A stretch of DNA of 64,000 bases from Gnetum montanum. Taxonomy: Eukaryota; Streptophyta; Gnetopsida; Gnetales; Gnetaceae. Below are positions 22,123-34,320 of this stretch, piece by piece. The stretch spans positions 202,676 to 266,675 of the forward strand of contig MNCI01018966.1 in NCBI GenBank assembly GCA_015680685.1, read 5' to 3'. The position numbers were made by a program, and so were the translations under genes. Numbering within the stretch: position 1 is the stretch's first letter; each line of letters begins with the position of its first letter. A model generated the notes under the pieces. The model had not been told where the DNA came from, did no database searches, and saw only the letters and a program-made list of their open reading frames with translations.

Positions 22123-24640
22123 ATGTATTCTTTTGATAAGAGCACTTCACCACCTAGGGATCACACAAAAGATAGTCGGCGGTCCAACATGCATAACCGA
22201 GAACCTCCAGTTCCTCAAAGCATCGAGTGGTATATATTCATCCCGATGAGTATATACCCGATTTTACTTTTATCCTCCATCAGGATGAATAGTTGCATTG
22301 GTGAGATTTACAAGGTAACATAGTGTTACCTCCAGATCGTGCAGTCCCCAACATGCTCCTTCGTGCTCTGGCACAGATTGGAATGACATAGCTATACGCT
22401 GAATACATTGTAGGTGATTTTGACACAAGGGATTACGATCCCACAAAAGCGCAACATTTAAGGAACTTACGGCAGGAGAGCCAGCACACATTGTTGAAGG
22501 GCAAAGGGGTCCCACACGTCCTAAGAAAAATTGAAGATGGTGAACCCATTATAACATGTTCTCTATCGAATGATGTTCCCCCTCCTAACAGTGGTGAGGA
22601 GGTGGGGTATCAGAAGTTACGCTGCATGATTCATAACCCTAGTTCTGATACCCATGAACACCAAGTGTTCACTAAGGGAACAAAAACACATGACAAGGAC
22701 GGGCACTCAGATCATCATCATGATTGGGGCTATAGCCATCAAAGAGAAGGTAAGAAACATCGTCATGGTAATGGTTCCCCTTCTTCTTCCCCTTCATCAC
22801 ATCATTCACCCTCTCCTTCCACATCGGGACGTAGTCACAAGGAGCAAAACAGTGAGAATAAGGGTAAGCAAGATGAGAACCCTTGACGAGAGAGTTGAGA
22901 GCGAGGATGAGGGCATTCTAGAGAGTTAAGGCATAGAAGAAAAAATAGGGAACAATGTAGGCATCATAGACGTCATGAGAGAGATGATCATGATGAACCC
23001 CTACTAGCAACCTAAAGTATGCTAGACATTACAGAGGCAGTTAGGATATCTACAAGGCATCAAAAAGATAGTTGGATCAAGAGACTTGACATGAATAATA
23101 TCCCCTGATTTGAGGGAGGATACAAGGCTAATCCGCAAAACCATTTATAGGCATTTCATGATGCCTACACCTTGAAGAATATCGAGAATGAGTGGAAGAA
23201 ACTAAAGTTGTTTCCTAGGATACTCATAAAAGAAGCAGAGAGTTGGTACTGGTCCTTAGAGCCAGAAATCATTAGTAGGTGGAATACAATGTTGGAATTG
23301 TTCAACGATAAATATCAAATGTACTCCAGAGTGTCCAATTTGCGTAAACAGACCCAAGGATGGAAACAAGGTAATCATGAACCCTTGGATGCTACCATGG
23401 GCCAATATTATGCATTGCTACATCATTGCCTGGGCCATGGCTATGCACAACGGGATCAACTCTACCACCTTGTAGATGGGCTAAGGTACAAAACTAGGAG
23501 AACCCTTAGGACATATGCCCAAGGGAGATTATCTAAACATAGGTTCCATGAAATTCATAGATTGTTGGAGCAAGTAGCTAAAGAAGAAGGGGAGCTACGG
23601 AAAAGAGAAAGCACAAAAGAATATAACCACGATCCTTCCCTTCGAAAGAAGGGAGTGAGATTCTGCGATGAAGAGGATGAGTCATTGCTCGAAGAGTTGG
23701 TGAATAGAAAAACCTTGCCACTTCAAAAGTTAACAATGGAAGTGTCAACTAAGGTAGATGAAATATGGAGCTCCTTAGATAGTAAAATTGAAACTATCCT
23801 TAAAATCATATAGGAGTCTAAGGAGGAACGAAGTAGTGACCAAGACAAGAAAAAGAGGAGAGATTCAGGCCATGCACGTGACAAGGGTAAGGGAAAAATG
23901 ACTATCATTGATGAGGTTGTGGATTCAAACATAGATAATGACGGTGGATGTGAGATCTACCAATATGACCATCCTAAGGGATTTTGTCCAATCATCTCAC
24001 ATCTACAAGAGTCTAGGGTGTATGCACTCAACCCAAGACTTAATAAACAGCAGGCACCCCAAAGGTTACCTTATCCCTAAGGTAACTCGAGACAATTCCA
24101 CCAACCGTTAACGTATTATCCAAGTGGAACTCCACCACAATCCATCGGGTAACACCAGTAGTGGCAACACCCATAGTTATGGGGGATGCCACTGCTGAGG
24201 CAACAATATCCTTATTGGTAATCAGACCCATATTGTTATTACGTGCAACAGCTGGTTTCTCCAAGTGACTCTATGGGTCGTGCAGCTCCACAACATCACT
24301 ACTAGGTTCGGGAGTATTTTAGGACTCCTTCTCCTATGGGAAACACTCCACACATGTACCATCCTTCGAATCCATCCATCAATCTTACACCAGTAGTTCC
24401 ACTACCATCCATTCCAACAATTCAAGTGAAACTCCCCACTCAACCACAGCAACGTAATGCTACGAGAGCTGTAAACCTTCAACCCATTGCTGGTTCTAGC
24501 AACCGTACAAAGAGAATATCTTTATTCAGGACCAAAAACCTAAACAAGCTCTCACAACCACAATTGGTTGAGTCTGTGCACACTCCTCCAACAAATAAGG
24601 CTTTAGAGCTTCCTTCAAACCAACAATAGAGCTTAACACA
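22123..24640 (+). pseudogene. Element C gag (capsid/nucleocapsid) and Pro/Gln-rich linker
   Basis: Starts MYSFDKSTSPP at 22,123. After an N-terminal part broken by a frameshift near 22,320, a Ser/His-rich low-complexity stretch (22,640-22,880) is followed by the gag core, open from 23,172 to 23,813: WYWSLEPE, LFNDKYQ, YYALLHHCL and LLEQVAKEEGEL, typical of the plant retrotransposon gag fold. A zinc knuckle at 23,946-23,990 reads CEIYQYDHPKGFC, with spacing C-x2-C-x3-H-x4-C and its second Cys mutated to Tyr. The linker 24,070-24,640 is rich in Pro, Gln and Ser and contains YYVQQ and SPMGN. It would form the particle that packages the element RNA. Confidence 0.8.
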
Positions 24641-25349
24641 TATGGTTATGTTAACACATATCGTTACCGAATGGATCAAGGTAGGCCACCTTCCCAGGAA
24701 ACTCTCTGACCTTGCAAGCCCCTTAATCTACCTCCAAGTCACCAAGAATGAACCACATAAGGCTCTTATTGACTCAGGTTCTGAAGTCAACTTAATCTCA
24801 CAAGAAATGTATCAAGCCTAGAACCTGCACCAACTCAAGAAGAGCAATATTCAACTAGAGCTGGCTGACCAGTCCATCACCATTCCCTTGGGATTGGTGG
24901 AGGACATCATTACCACTGTGTGTGGTTGGTCATACCCAGCTAATTTTGTGATGATAGAAGTCAACAATAACAATGGGGGCTTCCCAATTATAATGGGAAG
25001 GGCATGGCTGAGTACAGTAGATGCATGCCTAGGGATCTGTGATCTTTGCTTGGAAATATCTAAGGAAAATATTTATGAAAAGATCAAGAAGAAGAAAGTT
25101 CCATGCATCACATGTAGTGACTCAGAGGGTGATGACATGGAGGAATTCTTAGCATCTCCTGCATGCAACTGGTGTGCCCAAGAAACACATATACAATGGT
25201 GCCTGTATGTAGCAACCACACAACAAGATAAGACCCAGTGGTTGACAACTAATCAGGAAAGTAGCCCACCAACATGCATGGAACGAACTAGGGAAACAAC
25301 TTATGCTCATAACGAAGGCATAGATACATTAGAGTATGAGCATCACTGA
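24641..25349 (+). pseudogene. Element C aspartic protease and tail
   Basis: The protease core reads KALIDSGSEVNLIS near 24,760, an intact D-S-G catalytic triplet, followed by LELADQSI, VCGWSYPANFVMIEV and PIIMGRAWLSTVDACLG, typical of Athila/Tat-type retropepsins, then IKKKKVPCITCSDSEG. A stop (TAG) interrupts it near 24,820, between the active site and the flap region. The tail ends at TLEYEHH, exactly where element D continues towards RT. Normally it cuts the gag-pol polyprotein. Confidence 0.8.
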
Positions 25350-27353
25350 CCTCTACCCCTTAACTTGAAAACATCAATCGGGAGAAGTTGGACACTTATA
25401 AGAAATTCAAATCGGCACCCATTATTTTGGATCTCTCCCTTTCAATTTAGTGATGGGAGAGATAGCCACCTATGCTAATCATTTGGGGCCCTTAGCTCTT
25501 TTACATTTTTTGTTTTACACGTTTTTGGTTTACATATTTTTATTTTACAAATTTCTTTAACTTTTCCTATTTTTGTTTTACAACATCGTTATACTTTTTC
25601 CTTTCTTTGTGTGTGTGTGTGTTATCCAACTTGTCAAGTTTGTCATTTAATAAGTGTTCTTCATGATGGTATGAACTGTTTTCTATTGGTTGCTAATGTT
25701 TGGTTTTTACCTTTAAGTTATGATGTTGATACTAAGGTATGGTTCTTTTGATATGATGGGCAATGAGTTCACTTCATCCATTCATCCACAAAATTCTATG
25801 GTCTCTCTTAGTTTCGAACTATATAGTCCCTTTCTCAATAATAAGAACTATAATGAATCGGTGAATGGGCATTTCTCAAACTAAGGAAGGACTCAAGGAT
25901 TGAAAAGGGTGTGACTTCAAGGGAACTTGATGCATTTGTGTTGGTCATTCTCTTGGGTGCTTAGATATTTTCTTCTTGAGTTCTCTTACCATTTTGATGT
26001 TATTCAATTATCAGGCAGCTCAGTGAATAAAAAAAATAATAAGTCTTTGCATGATGTGGTTCTCATGCATAAACATAAAATAAAATAAAATAAAATAAAA
26101 AATACAGTGAGAATTCAAAGCACACCCCTTAGACGAAATAATCATTTGGGCTACAAGCACTATTATGGAACTAAAATAAACATGTTCCCTCTAACTAAGG
26201 CCCTTCTCGCTTCCCATTCTCTCCTCTTTTGTTTCATCGAAATGGTAGTGGCTCTTGGGTGAAGGCATTCTTGTTACTTCAAGTGGATGGATTGGCCAAA
26301 TGCATTGATGCAAAGTCACTGAAGGTGGTTTGTTGAGGCCAGATTTGGAATGGGATCTACTAAGTCACATTAACCATGCAATACACAAGGGGCTGTATAC
26401 CACCTTGTTCTTAAGATTCCTTTCCACTATCCTCTTTCCATCATTCTTCCTCCATTGTCCACCTCATTTTCGGTTGTATCATTAGTGTATATTTTGGTTG
26501 ACACATCGTTTTCTTTTTTGGTAAATTCTTATTCCAAATTACATTCCTAGAGCCTACAGACTCTTTGAATGTGGGGTTGTCAGGGTATTAAGGGCATGAG
26601 CTTGCTTTGGGGAGGACCCTCTAGCATTCCTATTTGGTGCACCAGTTAAATTCTTTCCCTTAACATTTTTGGAATTAGCTTTATTTTGTTCATTTCCATC
26701 TTGACATCCACTTCATCGACATTACAGTTGCCTCTTTTTCTCCACCTTTCTTATTCCTTTTCTTTTTCTCCATTCTATCGCTACCAGAGGTTCACTCTTA
26801 GTCATGGGGGTCCTAACCCAATTTTTTCGATTTTCTCCTAACCCCTACACCTTTGGTAGTTACCACTATTATATCTCCAGATCCATATAATCCATACCAC
26901 AACTCAGCTAATGGACCTTTCACCGAAGCAAGGTATTAGTTGCATTGAAATTGATTTACCGTTGCTAATATAAGATTGTGTTGTGTATGCAAATGGCAAT
27001 CATACAACAATAGATTGGATCTGGAAGGAACACTTAGAATGGATTGATGCTGAAGCAGTTATGCAAGGAACAAGATTGATGGCACACATATGGATGGACA
27101 ACGGAGGTACAATCCTAATGTTGGCAGTAGCAGACTTCTTCTCTTTTCTCTCTTCTCTCTCAGCTGCTAAATAAGGCCTGATGTCAAATGTATAAGGTGT
27201 TCACTCTTGTTGTTGTGAACACTAGTTTTGTTTTGTTTTGTTCTATAATGATGATTCGTTCACATGTCATCCCATTCACCATTAGTTCCATCCAAGTCAA
27301 TAATCCCATACCTTCCCGATATTTTGTAAGGAACTCAAGGATGAGTTTTTATT
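25350..27353 (+). other. Element C deletion junction and long post-pol non-coding region
   Basis: At about 25,410-25,430 sequence equivalent to the protease-RT linker of D jumps to sequence equivalent to D's post-integrase region (cattattttggatctc). The remaining 1.9 kb is T-rich without a sustained ORF but is clearly related to element D 36,270-38,219, including 'aagggcatgagc' plus 'tttggggaggaccc' near 26,590 (D: about 37,447). It holds a (gt)n run at 25,610, an (ataaa)n microsatellite at 26,073-26,101 and a second polypurine-like 'gtcatggggg' at 26,801. Confidence 0.75.
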
Positions 27354-27367
27354 CAGTCATGGGGGTA
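27354..27367 (+). promoter_or_regulatory. Element C polypurine tract
   Basis: 'cagtcatgggggta' abuts the 3' LTR start. It is the expected primer for plus-strand DNA synthesis. The matching motif precedes the 3' LTRs of D (38,219) and G (minus strand, 60,174). Confidence 0.8.
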
Positions 27368-28195
27368 TGATGGAATGCGATATCACATGGGCTTCGATAT
27401 TGCATATGTGATATCGCGTCATCCCTTGTGATATCGCATATGCAATATCACGGTGTGCTGCCAAGTCTATAAATAAGAGGTGGCTCTCCCTTATTTCTAA
27501 TCTAGATCTAGACCCTTAGTGAAACTCTGGAAATTTTACCTCTCTAGAGATAGAATAATTTCCATGTGCATGTAGTAGGAGCTCCAAAGTGAACAGATCT
27601 TTATTCGAGCAAATATTATGCTTGAACATAAGTTTGTGTATGGAAATAAAGACGAATTGTTGGATAAACCTTGCAGTGCATGGAATAGGCTAAATAGGAC
27701 TTTAATTCTTTTTATTTATTTTTCATCATTTAAATGCTTTATTAGTTAATTAAATCTCTTTTAACCCTTCTCTCATAGTTAAGTGCATTCAGTATGACTG
27801 CTTCGAGCACATGCGTTACGCTTGATAATCTCAGTAACGACTAGCATTTGGTAACCAAGGTTGCATTGGTTCAGGGTGTGAATGGTAAGTGGGAACAGAT
27901 GCTGATGCTAGGTTAATTAAGACTTAGTTAGTTAGTTAAATTTAGTTAATTAGCCTCTTCACCCTTTACCTCAGTAGCATAGGCAATAAAACATAAAAGA
28001 CATAAAAATCACATACCTCAGACTTACTTAACCATACAACTGTGACAACTACAAGTAAGTCTGGGAAGACAACGATTGATTAACCTTAAGTGTTGCATGA
28101 GGTGTGTAGGCACTTAGTCTATGGAATTCGACCAGATTGCACGTGTAATGCTCGTATTCATATGGTTGTGTGTAGGGGTACATCGCCACTCATCA
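27368..28195 (+). mobile_element. Element C 3' LTR
   Basis: 828 bp, starting TGATGGAATG and ending CACTCATCA, TATA box at 27,468-27,475. It aligns with 21,149-21,976 throughout. CpG sites in the palindrome array are more often changed to TG/CA here than in the 5' copy. Confidence 0.92.
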
Positions 28196-28200
28196 ATAAA

Positions 28201-29243
28201 TATACTTGAAAATGGCCCTAAATGCACTTGAAAAAAATCATTTTGTGAAAAGAATGAATAAGGGAAACTTAGCCCCATAAGATTGTTGTAGAGGCCAATC
28301 AAGAATAAAGTGTTAGCACTGGCTATGGGGGTCAATTTCTATAAGTAGGAGGAGATCATTTCTCTTTCATGTACAGTAAGAAAATAATCTTAATGAGTGA
28401 ATAAGTTTTAGATGATTGATGAATTCAAATGTTCTTGAAGTTTAATGTTTTAAATAAATAATCTCTCCACTATCTCATCACTTTCTTATTCTATTTTCTT
28501 TCTCTCATCATTCTAATTAACATTCACATTACCATTCAACAATTTCTTCAAAATAATCCAATTTTATCCTTTAATTTGCTAAGATGTTAAGCATTGCATG
28601 AATGAAGTTCACTCTTTTAATATCTGATAAAAATTATGTGTTACAATGTATTTGTGGGGAAAAGATAAACAACCATAATCATGGCAATTAAAGCTACTAT
28701 ATAACACATTTTTGTGGTCACCTAAAGTGAATGTGATGAATGTCACTATCAAAAACTTGTCCTTACCTTGCAGGATTTGAATATCAATATTACATACATG
28801 AAGTAAAGTGGATTTGGTGAAATAATTAAGAAAGTAGGAAAGAAAGAAAGATTCTGACATGTTTCCTTAAATGGCATTCAATGGGTTGTGTTTTACCAAA
28901 TCATATATGTTAACTCTCTACATTGCCTCTTTATTTATTCCTTGGTTTTCATAACATCATTTTAAAAAACTAACTTCAACTAGTTGACATATATTATATA
29001 TATCTCTATAGTGTGGTTGAGAGGATCTACATTCAAACACGATTATTGGCTGATGAACAAAACTAATATTTGAATCATACAAAACTTATGAATGAGGAGA
29101 AGGGAATCTTACTTTTAAAGTAACTTCAACCTATTCTTACTTCCTCTAACCTTTCTCCATTTCCTTTTCTATCATCACCTTTGTTAGAATATGGTCATAA
29201 CACGATATACAATTATCAATTTTGTAACTAATCAAGATTATTC
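28201..29243. other. No recognisable gene between elements C and D
   Basis: AT-rich, no family recognised. Ends in ATAAT, the left target duplication of element D. Confidence 0.5.
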
Positions 29244-29248
29244 ATAAT

Positions 29249-30083
29249 TGATGAGTTGTGATATCAGATCTACGATATCAAGTTCGTGATATTACATCCC
29301 ACCAAGTGATATTGAACATGTGATGTCAGAACCTATCTCTTTGCCTATAAATAAGAGATGGGGGCACTTGGTTTCGAGGAGTTTTTCTTAGTCCCTTACC
29401 CAAACTCTTGCAATTTTTAACTTTTAGAGTTAGAATTATTTCTGAGTGCCCATAGTAGGAGTCATAAAGTGAACGGATCTTTATTCGAGCATTGTGTACT
29501 TGAGCACATGTTATGTTTATAAATAAAAACAAACTTTGTTATAAACTTTGCAACATTCACAATAGCTTATTTATTGCATTTGATGTTATTTACAGTTATT
29601 TAATGTTTTCATTAGTTAATTGATGTTTTTTTTATAGAATTATTAATTTTCAACAAGTAAGCACACTTAGTACAACCACTTCGAGCATATGTGGAACACT
29701 TGGTAACCTAGTAACAACTAGCATTTTGCAATCCCAGTAGTGTTACACTAGTTCATGATGTGTCTGGCAAGTGGGAATAGATGTTTGTGTTAGGACTAGC
29801 TAGAGCATAGTTGATTAGTTAAATTAAATTAGTTACTCACTTATTTTATTTCTCCATTTTGAGCACCAAGAATATAAAACATAAAAAACCATAAAAATCA
29901 CATACCTCAAGTTTACTTAACCATACAATAGTCTCGTACAAGTAAGCTTGGGAAGACAATGATCACATAACCCATCCTTGTTCTATAAAGGTGCATAAGC
30001 ACTTAGTCCTTGGTGTTCAACCAGATTGCATGTGAACGCTCATATTCGTATAGTTGGACATAGGGATACCTAGCCACTCATCA
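29249..30083 (+). mobile_element. Element D 5' LTR
   Basis: Starts TGATGAGTTG and ends CACTCATCA. TATA box (tataaata) at 29,346-29,353, preceded by a GATATC-type palindrome array. The downstream half is alignable with the element C LTR ('cttactta accatacaa', 'aagtaagc/tctgggaagac', 'cacttagtc'). Confidence 0.9.
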
Positions 30084-30084
30084 T

Positions 30085-30102
30085 TGGCGTCGTTGCCAAG
30101 GA
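30085..30102 (+). promoter_or_regulatory. Element D primer-binding site, tRNA-Asp type
   Basis: TGGCGTCGTTGCCAAGGA, one base after the 5' LTR, matches the tRNA-Asp(GTC) complement except for three transitions. Confidence 0.85.
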
Positions 30103-30231
30103 CTTTGTTGTTTGTGCATTTATTAGAACTTAGGAAATCCTTCCATCATTGGAACGAACCCTTAGGGTTGGTGACCCTACAATCATAAAAAAAAAGAGTA
30201 TTGCACACTAAATAATCAATCATGTCTCCTT

Positions 30232-32740
30232 CTTCTTATGAGAGTGCTTCACTTCCTAGGTCTAACACAATGAACAATTGGAGGTGTAGTACACATGATA
30301 ATCTGCCAATACCTTAATATTTTTTCTTGGTATATGCATATCTTGATGAGTATGTACTAGAATTTACCTTTATCCTCCACTAGGATGAAAAACTGTGATG
30401 GCATGATTTAGAAGGTAACATAGTGTTACCTCTCGATCGCTCAATCCCAAGCATGCTTCTTCGTGCTCTCACACAAATTGATATGCATCATTTACAATCG
30501 AAGTACATTATGCATGAACAAGATTCGAGGGATTATTGACCCATGGAGGCACAACGCCAAAGGGACCTACAATAGGAGAGACATTACAAATCTATGAAGG
30601 GAAAGTGGTCTCAGGATGTCTTGTATGTCATAAGTGAAAACAAGGGTGGTGAACTTGCCTAGGGAGGTTTTTCACATAACGATATTCCTCTCATTGACTT
30701 CGGTCAAGGAGTTGTGCATCAGAATCTTTACTCAACTATTCATAACCAAAGTTTTGAACCAATGGACACAAAGGGTCTGAAAAAGGAACACAAACACATG
30801 ACAACTACAGACATTCTGATCGTAACCACGATCGAGGCTACGACCACCAAAGAGAAAGTGATAGATGTCGTCCTAGTGCCGATCCTCCTTCCTCTTCACC
30901 TTCATCATCTCCTTCCCCCTCTCCTTCAAAATTTGAATGTAGTCACAAAGAGAAAGGCCATGAGGACAATGGTAAGCAAAATAGAGATCATAGATAAGAT
31001 AGATGAGAAAGGGGACAAGGGCATTCTAGAGAGACACATCACAAAAGAAGGGAAAGTAGGGAATAGCATAGGCATCATAGATTCCATAGACAGTACGATC
31101 ATGATGAACCCCTACTCGCCACCAAAAGTATGTTAGATATAACTAAGGCCATTAGAATCCCAACAAGGAACCAAAAAGATAGTAGGATCAAAAGACTAGA
31201 CATGAACAACATCCCATGATTTGAAGAGGGATACAATGCTGATCCTCAAAACCATCTAGAATAATTTCATGATGCATGTACCTTGCAAAACATAGAAAAT
31301 AAGTGGAAAAAACTAAAGTTATTTCCATGGACACTTATCAAGGAAGTGGAAAGCTAGTACTGGTCCTTAGAACTGGAATCCATTCATTGATGGAGTACCA
31401 TGTTGGAGCTGTTCATCAATAAGTATCAAATGTACTCCTATGTGTCCAACTTGTGTAAGAAAATCCAAGGATGGAAACAAGGAGGACACGAACCATTGGA
31501 TGTTTCCATGGGCTGATATTTTGCATTACTACATAATTGCCCTAGCCATGATTACTTGCAAAGGAAACAACTATGCCATCTCATGGATGGGATTAGGTAA
31601 AAAATGTGAAGAACCCTTGGGACCTATGCCCATGGAAGGTTATTTGAGCTTAGAGTCCATCAAATACAAAGATTATTGGAGCAAGTTTCCAAGGAGGAAG
31701 GTGAGTTATGGAAAAAAGAAAGTATGGAGGAATATAATAGAGACCCTTCCCTTTGAAAGAAGGAAGTTAAATTTTGTGAAGATGAAGAAGAGTCACCACT
31801 TGAAGAGATGGTGAATAGGAAGACTTTGCCTGTTCAAAAATTTGCATCATAAATATTAACAAAGGTAGATCAAATGTGGAATTTCCTAGATGATAAATTT
31901 CAAACCGTTCTAAAAATAGTAGAGGAGTCTAGAGAGTAGGGTAGTGACTGAGAGAGAAGGAAAAAGAAAGTAGCTAAATATGCACGTAACAAGGGTAAGG
32001 GCAAAGTTTCCGTCATTGAGGGGGTTGTGAATTCAGACATAGATAATGATGACAGATGTCAGATATGCTAATATGACCATATTAAAGAATGTTTCCTAGT
32101 AGTGTCACATCTATAAGAGTCTGGAGTGTATGCACTAAACCCTCAATTAAATAGATGGAAAACACCTCAAAGGTTACCTTATCCTTAGGGTAACCCAAGG
32201 TAGTTTTACCAACCCTTGACATATTATCCAAGTAGAACTACACCACAACCAAATGAATAATATCAATAATGACAACACCGATAATCATGGGAAATGTCAT
32301 TACCATGTCAACAATACCCTTATCATCAACCTAACCCAGATGGGTACTACATTTAGGAGCCAATCTCTCCATGTGACTCTACTAGTCATGTCACTCCTTA
32401 GCCTCACTACCAAATCCATGAGTACTATAGAACTCCTTCTTCTAGGGGTGATGTTCCACAAACGTACTATCCTTCTCATCCAACTACACCTCTTCCACCC
32501 TTAGCTCCATTACCACCTATTCCAACTATGTAGGGTGAGCTTCTTACCCATTTGTAGCAACGTAATGCTACAAGGGTTGTCAATCCTTAACAGTCCTTTC
32601 TTTAAAACCAACAGTCCAACCAAGTCCTTATAGCCACAAGCAGCTAATTGTCCAAATGCCTCACCATCATTCAAACCTTTGGAGCTTCCTTCGAACCAAA
32701 GATTGCGTCCAACACATACTGTCATGCTAACCCACACCAT
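30232..32740 (+). pseudogene. Element D gag and linker
   Basis: Starts MSPSSYESASLP at 30,232 and is soon broken. It parallels element C: Ser-rich stretch (30,860-30,960), gag core (about 31,200-31,930, with MVNRKTLPVQKF near its end), zinc knuckle near 32,050 (CQIC-YDHIKEC) and Pro-rich linker up to about 32,740. Several different frames are needed to follow it, so at least three indels have accumulated. The nucleocapsid knuckle keeps the short second spacing seen in C and F. Confidence 0.75.
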
Positions 32741-33605
32741 TACCAATTAGATTAAAGATTTCCATATTCCTAGGAAATTCTCTAATCTTGGAAGTCCTCT
32801 TATATATTTACAAATCACTAGGAATGAGCCTTGCAAAGCTCTTTTGGATTTATATTCTAGTGTTAACTTATTCTCTCAAGAAATGTACAAAGCTTGGAAC
32901 CTGCCTTGACTAAAAAAGAGTAACATTTGTTTAGAGTTGGCCAACTAGTCCATAATTGTCCCATTAGGACTAGTGGAGGACATTGTCACCACTATTTGTG
33001 GGTGGTCATATCTAGCCAAATTCCTAGTGATTCAAGTCAACAACTATAAGGTGGACTTCCCAATCATAATGGGAAGAGCATGGCTAAGCACGATTGATGC
33101 ATGCCTAGGAATACATTATCTTTCCATAGAGATATTAAAAGAAAATGTATTTGGGAAGATCAAGAAGAAGAAAGTTCCATGCATTGCATACATTGACACA
33201 AGGTGCAACTGTGTGCATAAGTCCTAGTTTTTACAATATTTAACACTGCCTACATGCAACTAGTATGCACAAGTAATAGATATACAAAGATGCCTATATG
33301 CAGAAGACACCCAATGGCTGAAAATTGACCAAGAGAGTAATTCAACTATATTCGTGGAACCAACTGAGAGCTTGAGTTGTGCCTACATCGATAGCATAGA
33401 TACATTAGAGCAAGTCCATCACCAACTTCCAAGTCCTTACATCAAAAATATCAACTGGGGGAAGTTGAAAATTCTTGACGAGTTTAAGCAAGAGCCCCTT
33501 GAATTAAAACCATTGCCAACTAGTATGGAATATACATTTCTTAAGAATGAAAAATTGGTAATCATCAATGCTAAGCTCACTCCTCAACAAAAAGAAAACT
33601 ACTAA
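32741..33605 (+). pseudogene. Element D protease and linker to RT
   Basis: The active-site region reads ALLDLYSSVNLFSQEM near 32,850, so the D-S-G triplet of the family has become D-L-Y. The following VTTICGWSYLAKFLVIQV, PIIMGRAWLSTIDACLG and KIKKKKVPCIAYID are well kept (32,973-33,227). The linker then runs to INWGKLKILDEF and ends in a conserved LTPQQKENY before the RT. Non-functional because of the active-site change and stops. Confidence 0.8.
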
Positions 33606-33679
33606 AAATGGTAAAGAAATGGTCGAAAGCCTTTGCTTAATCATATCCTGAATTAACCAAAATAGATCCTAGGATATGT

Positions 33680-34320
33680 CAACATAGAATATACATTGAC
33701 CCCTCCATGAAGCCTTGATGACAACTGTAAAGATGACTGAACCCAAAGCTTAATCAAGTGGTTAAAGAAGAAATTGAACAACTTCTAAAAGATGAGTTCA
33801 TCTATCCCATTGCTGATAGTGAATGGGTTAGCCCATTAGTCATTGTGCCTAAAAAGGGAGGTAAATGGAGGGTGTGTATAGACTTTAAGCTACTAAACAT
33901 GGCAACATTTAAAGACCATTTCCCATTGCCATTCGTTGAGCAAGTCTTAGATACCATTGCAAAGCATTTCTATTATAGTTTTTTGGATGATTACAATGGA
34001 TACAATCACAAGTCCTTGGGGAACATTTGCATATAGGCAGATGCTATTTGGCTTGTGCAATGCCCTAGAAACATTTCAATGTTTGGTTCTAAGTATATTG
34101 CAGTAGCAAATGGGGAATGGTTTGGAGGTCTTTATGGACGATTTCTCCACCTACGGAGCAGACTTTGAACAAGCATTGGAATGATTAAAGCAAGTACTGA
34201 GGTGATGCATTGAAACCAACTTAGGGCTTAATTGGAAAAAAAGCCATTTAATGGTCCAAGAAGGCATTGTATTATGGCATAAGATTTCACAAGTAGGGAT
34301 ATAGGTAGATCTTGTCAACC
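33680..34320 (+). pseudogene. Element D reverse transcriptase
   Basis: From 33,758: VKEEIEQLLKDEFIYPIADS, WVSPLVIVPKKGGKWRVCID, FKLLNMATFKDHFPLPFVEQ and FLDDYNGYN, the standard order of gypsy RT. A deletion of roughly 40 bases after YNGYN removes part of the I-x-PEDQ segment and shifts the frame. The next frame resumes at SPWGTFAYRQ and reaches FMDDFSTYGADFEQAL near 34,131, containing the catalytic D-D. This enzyme class would have served the pol-less elements C and F in trans. Confidence 0.85.

Larger units (their letters stand above)
21149..28195 (+). mobile_element. Element C: Athila-like LTR retrotransposon, pol-deleted derivative
   Basis: A complete 7.05-kb LTR-to-LTR copy: 828-bp LTRs at both ends, tRNA-Asp primer site, gag, Pro/Gln-rich linker, protease, then a direct jump to the post-pol non-coding region, polypurine tract and 3' LTR. 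Compared with element D, RT, RNase H and integrase are absent; the junction lies near 25,410-25,430. A single perfect target duplication and equal-length LTRs show it inserted as a unit, so the deletion most likely pre-dates insertion and the element moved with enzymes supplied in trans. It resembles the gag-only non-autonomous class of plant LTR elements. Confidence 0.9.

Noticed and set aside
22270-22515. Minus-strand ORFs overlapping element C and D gag, protease and RT
   Set aside because: They are shadows of the plus-strand coding sequence with no recognisable content.
26073-26101. (ataaa)n run and the (gt)n run near 25,610
   Set aside because: Ordinary microsatellites; noted in the element C entry only.
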